The notes under the pieces: generated by a model
Database searches by the model: none
What the model saw: the letters and a program-made list of their open reading frames with translations, nothing else
Told to the model about the DNA's origin: nothing
Assembly: GCF_036898095.1 (NCBI RefSeq)
Contig: NC_090751.1
Coordinates: 75,358,680 to 75,422,679, forward strand
Reading direction: 5' to 3'
Source of the DNA: Palaemon carinicauda
Taxonomy: Eukaryota; Arthropoda; Malacostraca; Decapoda; Palaemonidae
DNA: 64,000 bases
Shown here: piece after piece, positions 20,875 to 30,135 of the stretch
How positions within the stretch are numbered: the stretch's first letter is position 1
Layout: each line of letters starts with the position of its first letter
Program-made: the position numbers and the translations under genes

Positions 20875-21111
20875 CAGTGGTACCTCTACATACGAATTTT
20901 CCAACATACAAAGTAAAATTCGACCAAATTTCTCCCTCGACATCCGAAGTGTTGCTCCAATATACGAAGAAAACATTACGCCATTGAGCGTCGAGTGCTC
21001 AGTTCTCTGTTCTTGTGTGTATCATGTGGTTGTCCTCTGTTTGGTCTGTTATTAACAGTGCTTATTTTCTTCCTTTTCTCACATTTCCTTTTTTATTTTA
21101 CCTATAATCAT

Positions 21112-21480
21112 GGTGCCTAAGAAGCTAAGTTTCAATAGAGGAAGAAGGCAATTCTTTCATTAGAATTGAAGCAAGAAATGATAGAAAAACATGAGAGCAG
21201 TGTGCATGTGAGTGATGCTGTATGGCTAAACAATACGGCCGGAATAGGCTTATGATCTCGACGATCATCAAGCTGAAGGTAGCCATTAAAGCAGATAAAC
21301 CATCGTAGGGGATCACCATTATTACAAGGCATCGTAGCAATACCCTGGAAGAGATAGAACGCCTTTTGTTGAAAGGGATAAAGGACAAAGAGATTGTTGG
21401 CAACGATCATTTGTGAGAAGGGCCAGCGTGATGAACAGAAAAAAAAAAAGTGAAGCAAAGAAAACCAAGATAGCATTAAC
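21112..21480 (+). pseudogene. Tig-1 transposase relic (N-terminal DNA-binding region)
   Basis: In shifting frames one reads VPKKLSFNRGR, ILSLELKQEMIEKHESSVHV, then KQYGRNRLMISTIIKLK, then GITIITRHRSNTLEEIERLL. These match the psq-type helix-turn-helix and the start of the CENP-B-like second helix-turn-helix of Tigger transposases. Frameshifts occur near 21220 and 21310. No DDE/D catalytic region follows; the sequence runs into the inverted repeat. Confidence 0.7.
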
Positions 21481-21555
21481 AAGCTCTTTTAAATAAGTCT
21501 TCTCTCTTTTTCTGTTTCTCTCTAAACATAGCATTAACATGTTCTTTAAATAAAA

Positions 21556-21557
<2 letters not shown>

Positions 21558-21629
<72 letters not shown>
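21558..21629. repeat. (CT)n microsatellite
   Basis: About 36 uninterrupted CT units in the left arm of the inverted repeat. Confidence 0.97.
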
Positions 21630-21632
<3 letters not shown>

Positions 21633-22287
21633 CTTCTTCGCTGTTATAGTGTTAGATACAGTACGTCTATTATTTTTTTTCCGAGAGAGAGAAAGATTAA
21701 ACAAAAATGTGTTTAGAGTACATATTATTTCTAACAGCGTCAACGAGTTGAAAAACAATTAAATGTAAGTAAGAAAGTAATAACAGCTAATCTGAATTCC
21801 TTTATCAACTAAAACAAATACTGATACAAACACACTCGTGTGCATATGCACAAACACACACACAAAGGTGCAAGAATTGCTACGCAGTAAGAGAGACGGT
21901 CGGGGAGGAGGTAGAGATGGTGACTGCGATAACATACCGTAACTCGTCACTGAAAGTGATGAAATTAAAAAATCAAAAGAAAAAATGTAAAAAATATGAA
22001 ATATAAAAAAATGAGAAAAAATAAGCTAAGTTAGATTAAAGTTTCCGTAGTGTAAGTTACGGTATGTTATCGCAGTCACCATCTCTACCTCCTCGCCGAT
22101 CGTGTCTCCTCCTGCATGTGTGTGTGTTTGCGCATACGCACACGAGTGTGTTTGTATCAATATTTTTTTTAGTTAATAAAGGAATTCAGATTCGCTGATA
22201 TTGTTTTTTTTTAGTTACATTTAACTGTCTTTCAACTCGTTAACGCTGTTAAAAATCATATGTACACAACACATTTTTGCTTAATAT

Positions 22288-22495
22288 GATATTTTCATAA
22301 TGAAATAAATTTTTGAATATACTTACCCGCTGGTTATATAAAGAGCTGAAGTCTCCTGACGCCCTGGCAGAAATTCAAAGTCTCGCGCTATCGAAGATAC
22401 GGCAGGTGTATACCTGCACCCTAGCGGTAGTTCAGGTGGAACAACAACACACCTTCAGTTCTTCCATGCCTCATAGCAATACCACAGGTAGTCTC
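22288..22495. repeat. DIRS-B left inverted terminal repeat
   Basis: gatattttcataatgaaata, then ttacccgctggttatataaa through tacggcaggtgtatacctgc; inverted copy at 28835-28990. Confidence 0.85.
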
Positions 22496-22519
22496 TAGAG
22501 GGGAGGAGGGTGGGTGTTA

Positions 22520-22620
22520 AATTTATATAACCAGCGGGTAAGTATATAAAAAAATTTATTTTATTATGAAAATATCATTTTTAAATATAAAACTTACCCG
22601 CTGGTTATATAAAGAGCTGA
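22520..22620. repeat. DIRS-B internal complementary region
   Basis: tttatataaccagcgggtaa runs to ttattatgaaaatatcattt and then taaatataaaacttacccgc. This is the reverse complement of the left tip followed by that of the right tip, joined at an AT. Confidence 0.82.
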
Positions 22621-23003
22621 TTGACACCCAATGGTGTCGGGTCAGAAACAGCAACATATTGAAAAATTCACTTAAGGGTTACATACAACAAACTTAAGCG
22701 GTTCTCACCTGATAAGGAAGCTCACAGCAATGATACTCTGCCTCATTTCATCCGCTATCCTTAAGAGATCCAGTGATCCACTCAGGCTGAAAATCTCTAG
22801 GAGCTGTCAAACGGTACAATCTCCTATAACATGACAGGACCTCAACCAATACCCTTGTTCCGGGTGCACTCTAGGAACAAATTGACCACCTAACCAAATC
22901 AAAGATTGCGGAAGACTGACGACCAATCTCCACAAACAACCATAACAAACGAGTTCCAAGAGATAGAAAAGGGGTATTAGGAAAAAGGGAATGTAGTGGT
23001 AGA
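22621..23003. other. DIRS-B 3' non-coding stretch
   Basis: About 380 bases between ICR and the recombinase stop codon. No supported gene. Confidence 0.5.
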
Positions 23004-24030
23004 TCATTCACCTACTATCGTATTCGCCGCTACAAAAGGACCCAACGCAAAACAGTCCTCATAGCGAGTCTGAACATTTCTCAAATTATGGGATGCAAAA
23101 ACAGACTTACTTCTCCAAAAGGTCGTATCCATCAGACTTTGCAGAGAACGGTTCTGTTTAAAGGCCACTGAAATCGCTACCCCTCTGACTTCATGTGTCG
23201 TTACTTTGAGAAGCCTCTGATCCGTCTCATCACATTGAGTATGAGCTTCTCGAATTAACAATCTAATGAAAAAAGACAAGGCATTCTTTGACATGGGCAT
23301 CGAGGGTTTCCGAACTGCACACCACAGAGCGTCTGAGTTACCCCTCAGATTCTTAGTCCTGTCCACATAAAGTCGTAACGCTCTAACTGGACAGAGTACC
23401 CTTTCTAATTCATCTCCCGCCAAATCAGAAAGGTTAGAAATCTCGGATTTGGGCCATGGCCGAGTAGGGTTTTCATTCTTGGCCAGAAACCCCAGTTGTA
23501 AAGAACAAATGGCTTTTCCATTCCGAAAACCAATGTTCCTGCTTAAAGCGTGTACCTCACTAACTCTTTTAGCAGTGGCAAGGCTAACCAGAAACAGAGT
23601 TTTCAAGGTTAAATCCTTAAATGAAGCAGAGTGTAAAGGCTCAAATCTGTCACTCATGAGAAATTTAAGGACAACATCCAAATTCCAGGCAAGGGGAGCT
23701 GTTTGAATCTTTTTGGTTGTATCAAAAGACCTAGGCAAATCTTGAAGATCCTTATTATTAGAAAGGTCTAAGTTCCTGTGTTTAAAAACCGTTGCCAACA
23801 TACTCCTGTAACCTTTAATAGTAGATGACGAGAAGTTACGTTTAAATTTAAGGTCAATGAAAAAATCCGCTATCTGGGTTAGAGAGGTGCTGGAAGAGGA
23901 AATCGCGTTAGTCCTACAGTACACCACTCTCTGAATAACTCCCACTTGGACTGACACACCTTGATGGTTGAAGATCTCCTTGCCCTCGCAATTGCCTTGG
24001 CTGCCTTCTTCGAAAATCCTCTAGCTCTAG
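23004..24030 (-). pseudogene. DIRS-B tyrosine recombinase
   Basis: An open frame of 317 codons (23957-23004) covers the core and catalytic domains; the first about 30 residues of the core-binding domain (SSTIKVCQSKWELFREWC) lie in another frame at 24030-23930, so there is a frameshift near 23925. Catalytic motifs: Arg in LATAKRVSEVHAL, HxxR in THEVRGVA, and the last box HNLRNV where DIRS-A and DIRS-C have HYLQD/HYLKD. The nucleophilic Tyr is therefore Asn (codon AAT). Otherwise the domain is complete and well preserved. Family role: recombining the circular element into DNA through a 3'-phosphotyrosine link; this copy should be unable to cleave. Confidence 0.85.
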
Positions 24031-26031
24031 CGAGTTTTTCGATAGTCTGAAGGCAGTCAGACGTAGAGCTCGGAGGTTTTGATGATTTCGGGCCAAGCGA
24101 GGTTGTCTGAAAAGATCGGGTCTTATGGGAAGGCTTCTCGGGAAATCTACCATCCATTCCAGTACCTCTGGAAACCAGCTCCTTGACGGCCAGAATGGAG
24201 CTATCAGTGTCATTCTGGTGTCTTCATGGGATATGAACTTCTGAATCACTTTGTATAGAATCTTGAATGGAGGGAAAGCATAAACCTCCATGTGTGACCA
24301 ACTCATTAGAAAGGCGTCTATGTGCAAGGCTTCGGGATCTGGAACCGGAGAGCAGTAACACTCCAGCCTTTTCGTCTTTGCAGTGGAAAAGAGATCCACA
24401 AGAGGACGACCCCATAACCGCCACAGACTCTTGTAGACGTCCTGGTGTAAAATCAATTCTGTGGAGAGAACCTGACCTTCCCTGCTGAGTCTGTCTGTGC
24501 TCACATTGTTGACCCCCTGGATGAATCGAGTCAAAAGAGTCACCTTCCTTTCCTCTGCCCATATGAGAAGAAGTCTTGCAATCTCATACAGAGACTAAGA
24601 GTGGGTCCCGCCTTGTTTCACAATATAAGCCAGAGCTGTCGTGCTGTCCGCATTGATTTGGACTACTTTGCCCCTGATCTGCTTCTCGAAGCCTATGAGA
24701 GCCAGATGAATAGCCAAAGGCTCCTTTTGGTTGATGTGGAGAGAGGTTTGCTCCACAGTCTAAGTACCCGAAAGCTCCTTCTTCTCTAGAGTGGCTCCCC
24801 ACCCCGAGTTTGAGGCGTCGGAACACGACACGAGGTCTGGGCTCTTCTGAAGTAAAGACAAGCCTTCTTTCAGTCTGGGTTCGTTGTACCACCATTGAAG
24901 ATGAAACTTGATGGAAATCGAGATGGGAACACAATCCCTGTCGAGGTTGTCCCCTTTCTTCCAATGGCAATTGAGATGAAATTGAAGAGGACGCAAGTGC
25001 AACCTCCCCAGGGTTACGAACTTCTCTAATGATGAGAGAGTCCCCAGAAGGCTCATCCAATCTCTTACGGAGCAAAGTTCCCTCTTCAGGAAAGTTTGTA
25101 CTTTTAGGAGGGCTGCCTGAATTCTCACTGTCGACGGAAAAGCCCGAAAACTCCGACTGTGAATCTCCATCCCCAAATAAAGAATCTCCTGGGATGGAGT
25201 CAGTAGCGATTTTTTCGAGCTCACCAGGAGGCCCAGTTCTCTGGTTAGATCCAAAGTAATTTTTAGGTCATTCAAACAACAATCGGCTGAGGAAGCTCTT
25301 ATCAGCCAATCGTCCTGATACAGAGAGGCTCTGATTCCCCTCGAATGCAGCATGCTTGCTACATTCAGCATGATCTTGGTAAACAATAGAGGAGCCGTGC
25401 AGAGTCCGAAACAAAGAGCCCTGAACTCGAAGACCTTGTTTCCGTCCATGAACCTCAGATAACGTCTGCAGCTGGGATGAATCGGAAGGTAGAAATAGGC
25501 GTCCTGAAGATCTATAGAGACCATCCAATCGTCTTTCCTCACAGCCGCCAGAACTGTCTTCTGAGTTTCCATAGTGAACGTCGAATTTTGGACGTAACCA
25601 TTTAGAACACTTACGTCCAGAACCGGTCTCCACTCCCCCGAACTCTTGGGTACTAAGAAAAGGCGGTTGTAAAACCCCGGAGAAGTTACATCCTGCACTT
25701 CCTCTATTGCTTGCTTCTCTAATAAAAGAGACGTCTGAAGACGCATGGCTTGCTTCTTCGGACCCTCTCTGTATTTGGGCGAAAGATCCACCGGATCTGT
25801 GACTAAAGGAGCATTTGCCAGGAAGGGGATCTTGTAACCCTCCTTTAACACTTGGACGGACCAGGGGTCCGCTCCATTCCTCTCCCAAGCCTCCCAGAAG
25901 TGAATCAACATGGCACCCACTGCTGTCTGAAGGAAAGGGCAGTCAGACTTTACCTCGGCTGGACTTGCCTCCTCTGCCTCTAGGTTTCCTTCCTTCTGGT
26001 TTGAAAGAGCCCTTTCCAGAGGATTTCCCAC
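23914..26031 (-). pseudogene. DIRS-B reverse transcriptase-RNase H
   Basis: A single frame with two in-frame stops, TAG at 24760-24762 and TAG near 24597. RT: FYNRLFLVPKSSGEWRPVLD, SIDLQDAYFYLPIHP (motif A Asp present), FRALCFGL, and the active site YQDDW, an unusual Gln where the other families have YLDDW. RNase H: SDASNSGWG, NQKEPLAIH, NADSTTALAY and NVSTDRLSR, so all four acidic positions are present. The DIRS-type linker follows (LWGRPLVDLFSTA, VYAFPPF). It lies between gag and recombinase on one strand. Only the stops argue against function. Confidence 0.88.
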
Positions 26032-26047
26032 GAAAGGACTGAGAAGG

Positions 26048-28623
26048 TCAAAAACCAGAAGAGGATTCCTTAGGCTTACGAGAGGAAAACATCGAAGGCA
26101 AAACTTTTCTTGTCGTATTGGTTACTAAGTCATGCGTGGCCTTCTGCGTGAGAGCAGTGGCAACTTCGCCTACCAACTCTTGGGAAAATAAGGTATTAGC
26201 CAAAGGAGCAAAAAGGCGGCCCATTTTCTGGTAAGGAGACACTCCAGCAGAGAGAATAGAGCACATCATGGCCCTTTTCTTGAGGATTCCAGCCGTGAAC
26301 AAGGCAGCTAACTCGGAGCCATCCCTCACACCTTTGGCCAAGCAGGACATCAAATGAACCAGTCCACTATTGTCCGTGTCCTTCATATCTGAGACCCTCT
26401 TACTCAAAGCTCCCAGAGCCCAGTCTAAGAAATTAAACACCTCGAAGGCCCTGAAAAGACCCTTAAGCAAATGATCGAACTCTGGAATAGACCACCAAAT
26501 CTTCGTTTTCCTTGAGGCAAGACGACGAGACGCATCCACTAACTTGAGAAATCCCCTTGGGCAGACGAAGGAAAACTCAAGCCCAACACTTCACCAGTCT
26601 CGTACCACACACTAGATTTAGAAGCCAACCTTGCGGGTGGAAAGGCAAAGGCCATTTTGCCAAAAGATTTCTTAGAGTCCAACCAGGAACCCATTAATTT
26701 CAAGGCCCATTTAGAGGACCGAGAAAGAACCATCTTGGTATAAACTGGAACTTTGGTTGCTTTACCTAAGATGAACTCAGAAGGCGGAGAACAAGGGGCC
26801 ACAGGAGTAAACTGATCCGGAAAAATTCCAGTAAGAATCAACATAAACTTACGAAGATCAACAGCATGTTGATAATGCTTCTCTTCCTCATTCTCAGAAA
26901 CTTAAACTTTCTCTATAGGCTCGTCCACATCCGACTTCTCCTCAAGTTCGTCTTCTAGCAGTGCAGCAACTGCTGCAGCCTGAACTGAAGGAACAAAGTC
27001 TGGATGAGATTGCCTGTCAAAGTCAATACGTATCTGCATCCAACTGACGGGGAGAGGTCGAAGTTGATTGACGTGAAACACGGATGGGTAGACGTTCTTC
27101 GTCAACTAACAACTGCCGAGACCACTTAAAGTCCGACTGCTGTTGACCAGATTGACGCTTGGACCCAGAAGGCAACTACCGAAGATCGCTGAGTGGACGC
27201 GTAGAGTCCGAAAACTGTTGACGCGAAGGATCAAAGCTGTCAAGATGTTGGCGCTGAGAATTGATGTTTAGACGCGAAGCGTCCACTAGTTGTTGACGCG
27301 GGCGATCCACTTCTTCAAAACGTTGACGCGTCGCTTCCACTTGTCGACGCCGATGTTCTTCCTCACGACCAGAAGACAAAAACCGTTCAACCAAACTTCT
27401 CTGACGTGACATCAAAATCAACCTGGTCTAGAACACTATGAATGGGAGACCGCCTAGGCGATAACTCGTCAGCACCAGAGACCATCGATCGCCTGTGCGA
27501 TAACTGGTCTGACGCCTGACGCCCAGACATACTGCCAACACCTGGTTGAAAAGAATCCATAAACGACAAGTTGTTCTTTCATAGTCACAAGCATAGACCA
27601 TTTAGGATCTTCAGAATTCCTTAAAGGAATATTCGTTCCAACGTCACCACGTATTTCGGGAGAAGAAAGCCAATCAGAAGGAAGAGGAGGAGCATGAATC
27701 GTAACAAGTTCTGAATCGGAAGGAATCTTATCAACACGAATACGGTGATCTGGACGCTTAGCCGGAGTGCAAGCGATGGGAGAACGGAAACGTTCCGGTG
27801 AGTCCCACGAACTACATCTTGGACGCACAGGCGATTCCAGACACTGAGTAACTTCACGAGTCCGTTTAAGCGGTCTTGACGCGCGACGCCAGATCTCACT
27901 ACCCGACCCTTCATCGGAAGACGGGGATAACGCATGAACCTCATCTTTCCTACGATGAGGGTGAACGGCCTGAGTTACGGCAACAGGAACATTCGAGGGG
28001 ACGCCTGCACGATTGATGACGCTTCTCGTTCCCTTTAGCCGTTCGACATTACTTCTCCCATGGGTTCGAGAGCTCGAAAGAGGTCTTAGGCTAGGTGAAC
28101 GACAAGATCGTGCAGACGCACCCTCCACAACAATAAACACATTAGAAACACTTTTCACATTACCAAGAGATTCACGACTTTTCGGTACACTAAATTCAGA
28201 CACCGAAACACTTTCCACAGTTCCGACAGAATCACGGTTTTTCAGTACCTTTAACTCAGAAAAAATCGTATTTCTATCTGCCGCTAAGGACTCGACTTTC
28301 TCACCAAGAGTCAAAATAGCGGTAAACATGTCTTTCATAGTAGGTTCCTGATCTACCACCATGGGGGAAGGAATAGGATTAGGAACATTAACATTAGGTA
28401 AGGCTCTATCCACAGATCGTGAAGAACTACACCTAACTCTATCCCTCTCTAGCCTCCTAACATAACGTTCGTATGTAACAAAATCATTACATCTATCATC
28501 AAATGAACAAAATTTACCCCTACATTTCACACAAATATTATGAGGATCAATAGATCCTTTAGGAAGTCGAGTACGACACCCTTCACTAACACACCTACGT
28601 ATAGCAGGGGAGGAGTCGGCCAT
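26048..28623 (-). pseudogene. gag: DIRS-B gag
   Basis: The ATG at 28623 (MADSSPAIRRC) is followed by the N-terminal Cys module (CRTRLPKGSIDPHNICVKCR, then CSFDDRC) and a basic stretch. The Ser/Arg-rich middle is broken near 27600-27470 and again around 27176 and 26902. It includes a degenerate Arg-Gln repeat (RQRF, RQQL, RQHL, RQQF) with short-period DNA repeats at 27180-27420. The C-terminal globular part is at 26844-26048 (SSKWALKLMGSWLD, LDWALGALSKRVSD), with a frameshift near 26540. The Cys module is the feature shared with DIRS-A and DIRS-C gag. Confidence 0.82.
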
Positions 28624-28834
28624 TTTGAATGGTTACGTGAAAGACCGAGCAAAAAATAAGGGAAATATTAATAAAGATAACCTCAAACAAAAAGATTTCA
28701 AGATTAGAATAAAGAGAAAACAATTAACGATAGCTTAAACTCAGAAAAGAACGTTGTACATCACCAAACGACTTCCCAAAAGAGTAAAACCACGAGAGTG
28801 AACTTCAATATGACAGCCAGCTAGGCGGGCAGAA

Positions 28835-28990
28835 GAAGAACTGCAGGTGTGTTGTTGTTCCACCTGAACTACCGCTAAGGTGCGGGTATACACCTGCCGT
28901 ATCTTCGATAGCGCGAGACTTTGAATTTCTGCCAGGCCGTCAGGAGACTTCAGCTCTTTATATAACCAGCGGGTAAGTTTTATATTTAAA
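28835..28990. repeat. DIRS-B right inverted terminal repeat
   Basis: Inverted copy of the left repeat: gaagaactgcaggtgtgttg through ccagcgggtaagttttatat. 28624-28834 between it and gag is A-rich leader without a gene. Confidence 0.85.
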
Positions 28991-29068
28991 ACTCTCATTT
29001 TAGTTTAATCTCTCTCTCTCTCTCAGAAAAAAATAATAGACGTCTCTAACACTAACAGTGAAGAACAA

Positions 29069-29071
<3 letters not shown>

Positions 29072-29146
<75 letters not shown>
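29072..29146. repeat. (GA)n microsatellite
   Basis: About 37 uninterrupted GA units in the right arm of the inverted repeat, the counterpart of the CT array at 21558-21629. Confidence 0.97.
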
Positions 29147-29149
<3 letters not shown>

Positions 29150-29225
29150 GTATTTATTTAAAGAACATGTTAACACCATGTCTACCTTCTCGCCGATCGT
29201 CCGTCTCCTCCTGGCGTAGCAAATC

Positions 29226-29513
29226 CTACACTTGCGTTGGCCTGTCTCTAAGGTAAAGTGGCAATAAAACACTTTTTCTATTCATTATTTCTTTATAATT
29301 ATCTTTTTTACATGCTTCTTTCATATTATGCAGTTATGTTATTGTTATTTGTAATTATGTGTAATTAAGGATTTATTATGAGTTTTTAGGCTGAGGAACG
29401 AATTAAATGAGTAACCATGTATTCTTATGGGAATATTTGCTCCAACATACGATCGTTTTAACATACGAAGCAGTTTCTGGAACGAATTAAATTCGTATGT
29501 AGAGGTACCACTG
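29226..29513. other. Tig-1 right subterminal region
   Basis: AT-rich, no gene. It ends with ttgctccaacatacgatcg and the right terminal inverted repeat; the left end has the related gttgctccaatatacgaag at 20951. Confidence 0.6.
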
Positions 29514-30135
29514 TAAATCTGTTGTCTAGGCTGAATTCCAAGTGCTTCCTGGAAGACGGATGGAATGGGACCTGGAAGTACCCGTCCTTCCGATCCAGGG
29601 CATATGGAGTCTTGTGATCTCGCTACCAGTCTGATCGATTCTGCTGTTCCACGCTGAACGAAGTTTGTTCGACAAACCTGATCAGAGCTGAGTGGTCGAT
29701 GACGGGACTCCCGTCTCAGATGCTTCCCTTACAGGAAAGGATCGACTGAAGCCGGGGGGGGGAAGCCGTCGACGACCCTTTGGAGGGCATCCTTCTAGAA
29801 TCTAGAGCATGGCCCCTTCTGCCCAAAGGGCTAGCCCCTTGCCGATCCCATGGCATAGAAGCTCAGCGACACTGGATTCGCTGTCAATGGAGGCAGAGAT
29901 GTTAAGAACGAGGCGCGATATCCTTGGCTGATCACGGAGATCGTGCAGGAATCGGCCGCTGGATGCTGCTATCTGAAAGCGTAACTTTAGGCATCCCCCC
30001 AGCGGGAAACCTGCAGGGGGGTTGCCAATCCTAGCGTTCGCGGACTCCGCCGCTCCCTCTAGGATTATAGCCTCCCAGGGAGGACTTCCCGTCCTTCTTG
30101 TCCCTGACAGGAGGGGGCTGCTATTGTACACTTTG
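29514..30135 (-). pseudogene. DIRS-A3 reverse transcriptase, N-terminal part
   Basis: Continues the RT gene cut at 20874. Degraded pieces match the start of the A2 RT: LEGAAESANARIGNPPAGFP, and DIDSESSVAELLCHGIGKGL-like sequence, the A2 counterpart being at 12072-11800. Several frameshifts and a G run at 29754-29762. No function expected. Confidence 0.7.

Larger units (their letters stand above)
22288..28998 (-). mobile_element. DIRS-B: second DIRS family, one copy
   Basis: A 6.7 kb DIRS element on the minus strand in the order gag (28623-26048), RT-RNase H (26031-23914), tyrosine recombinase (23957-23004), ICR, left repeat. Terminal repeats share acttacccgctggttatata and about 150 bases next to it in inverted orientation. 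It is distinct from DIRS-A: different termini, only distant protein similarity, and AT-richer. The left tip starts after an AT (ttaat-at-gatatttt). The right tip is less clear: the ICR predicts tatatttaaaaat, but the genome reads tatatttaaaactctcat. Confidence 0.85.
21515..29225. repeat. Long inverted repeat (foldback) in Tig-1, right arm split by DIRS-B
   Basis: The left arm 21515-21950 and right arm 22040-22287 plus 29000-29225 are inverted copies. Examples are gtgactgcgataacataccg at 21920 against cggtatgttatcgcagtcac at 22061, and catgttctttaaata at 21538 against tatttaaagaacatg at 29154. Each arm contains a (CT)n/(GA)n array. The loop is about 90 bases of A-rich sequence (21955-22040). 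DIRS-B interrupts the right arm at about 22287/29000. No coding signal. Confidence 0.75.
20875..29513 (+). mobile_element. Tig-1: degenerate Tigger/pogo-like DNA transposon
   Basis: The terminal inverted repeats read cagtggtacctctacatacg at the left and cgtatgtagaggtaccactg at the right, flanked by duplicated TA (20873-20874 and 29514-29515) inside the DIRS-A3 RT gene. This is the termini-plus-TA signature of the Tc1/mariner-pogo superfamily, and the sequence resembles mammalian Tigger ends. Inside are a transposase relic (21112-21480), a long inverted repeat with CT/GA arrays, and DIRS-B. Without DIRS-B the element is about 1.9 kb, so most of the transposase gene is gone. Confidence 0.85.
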
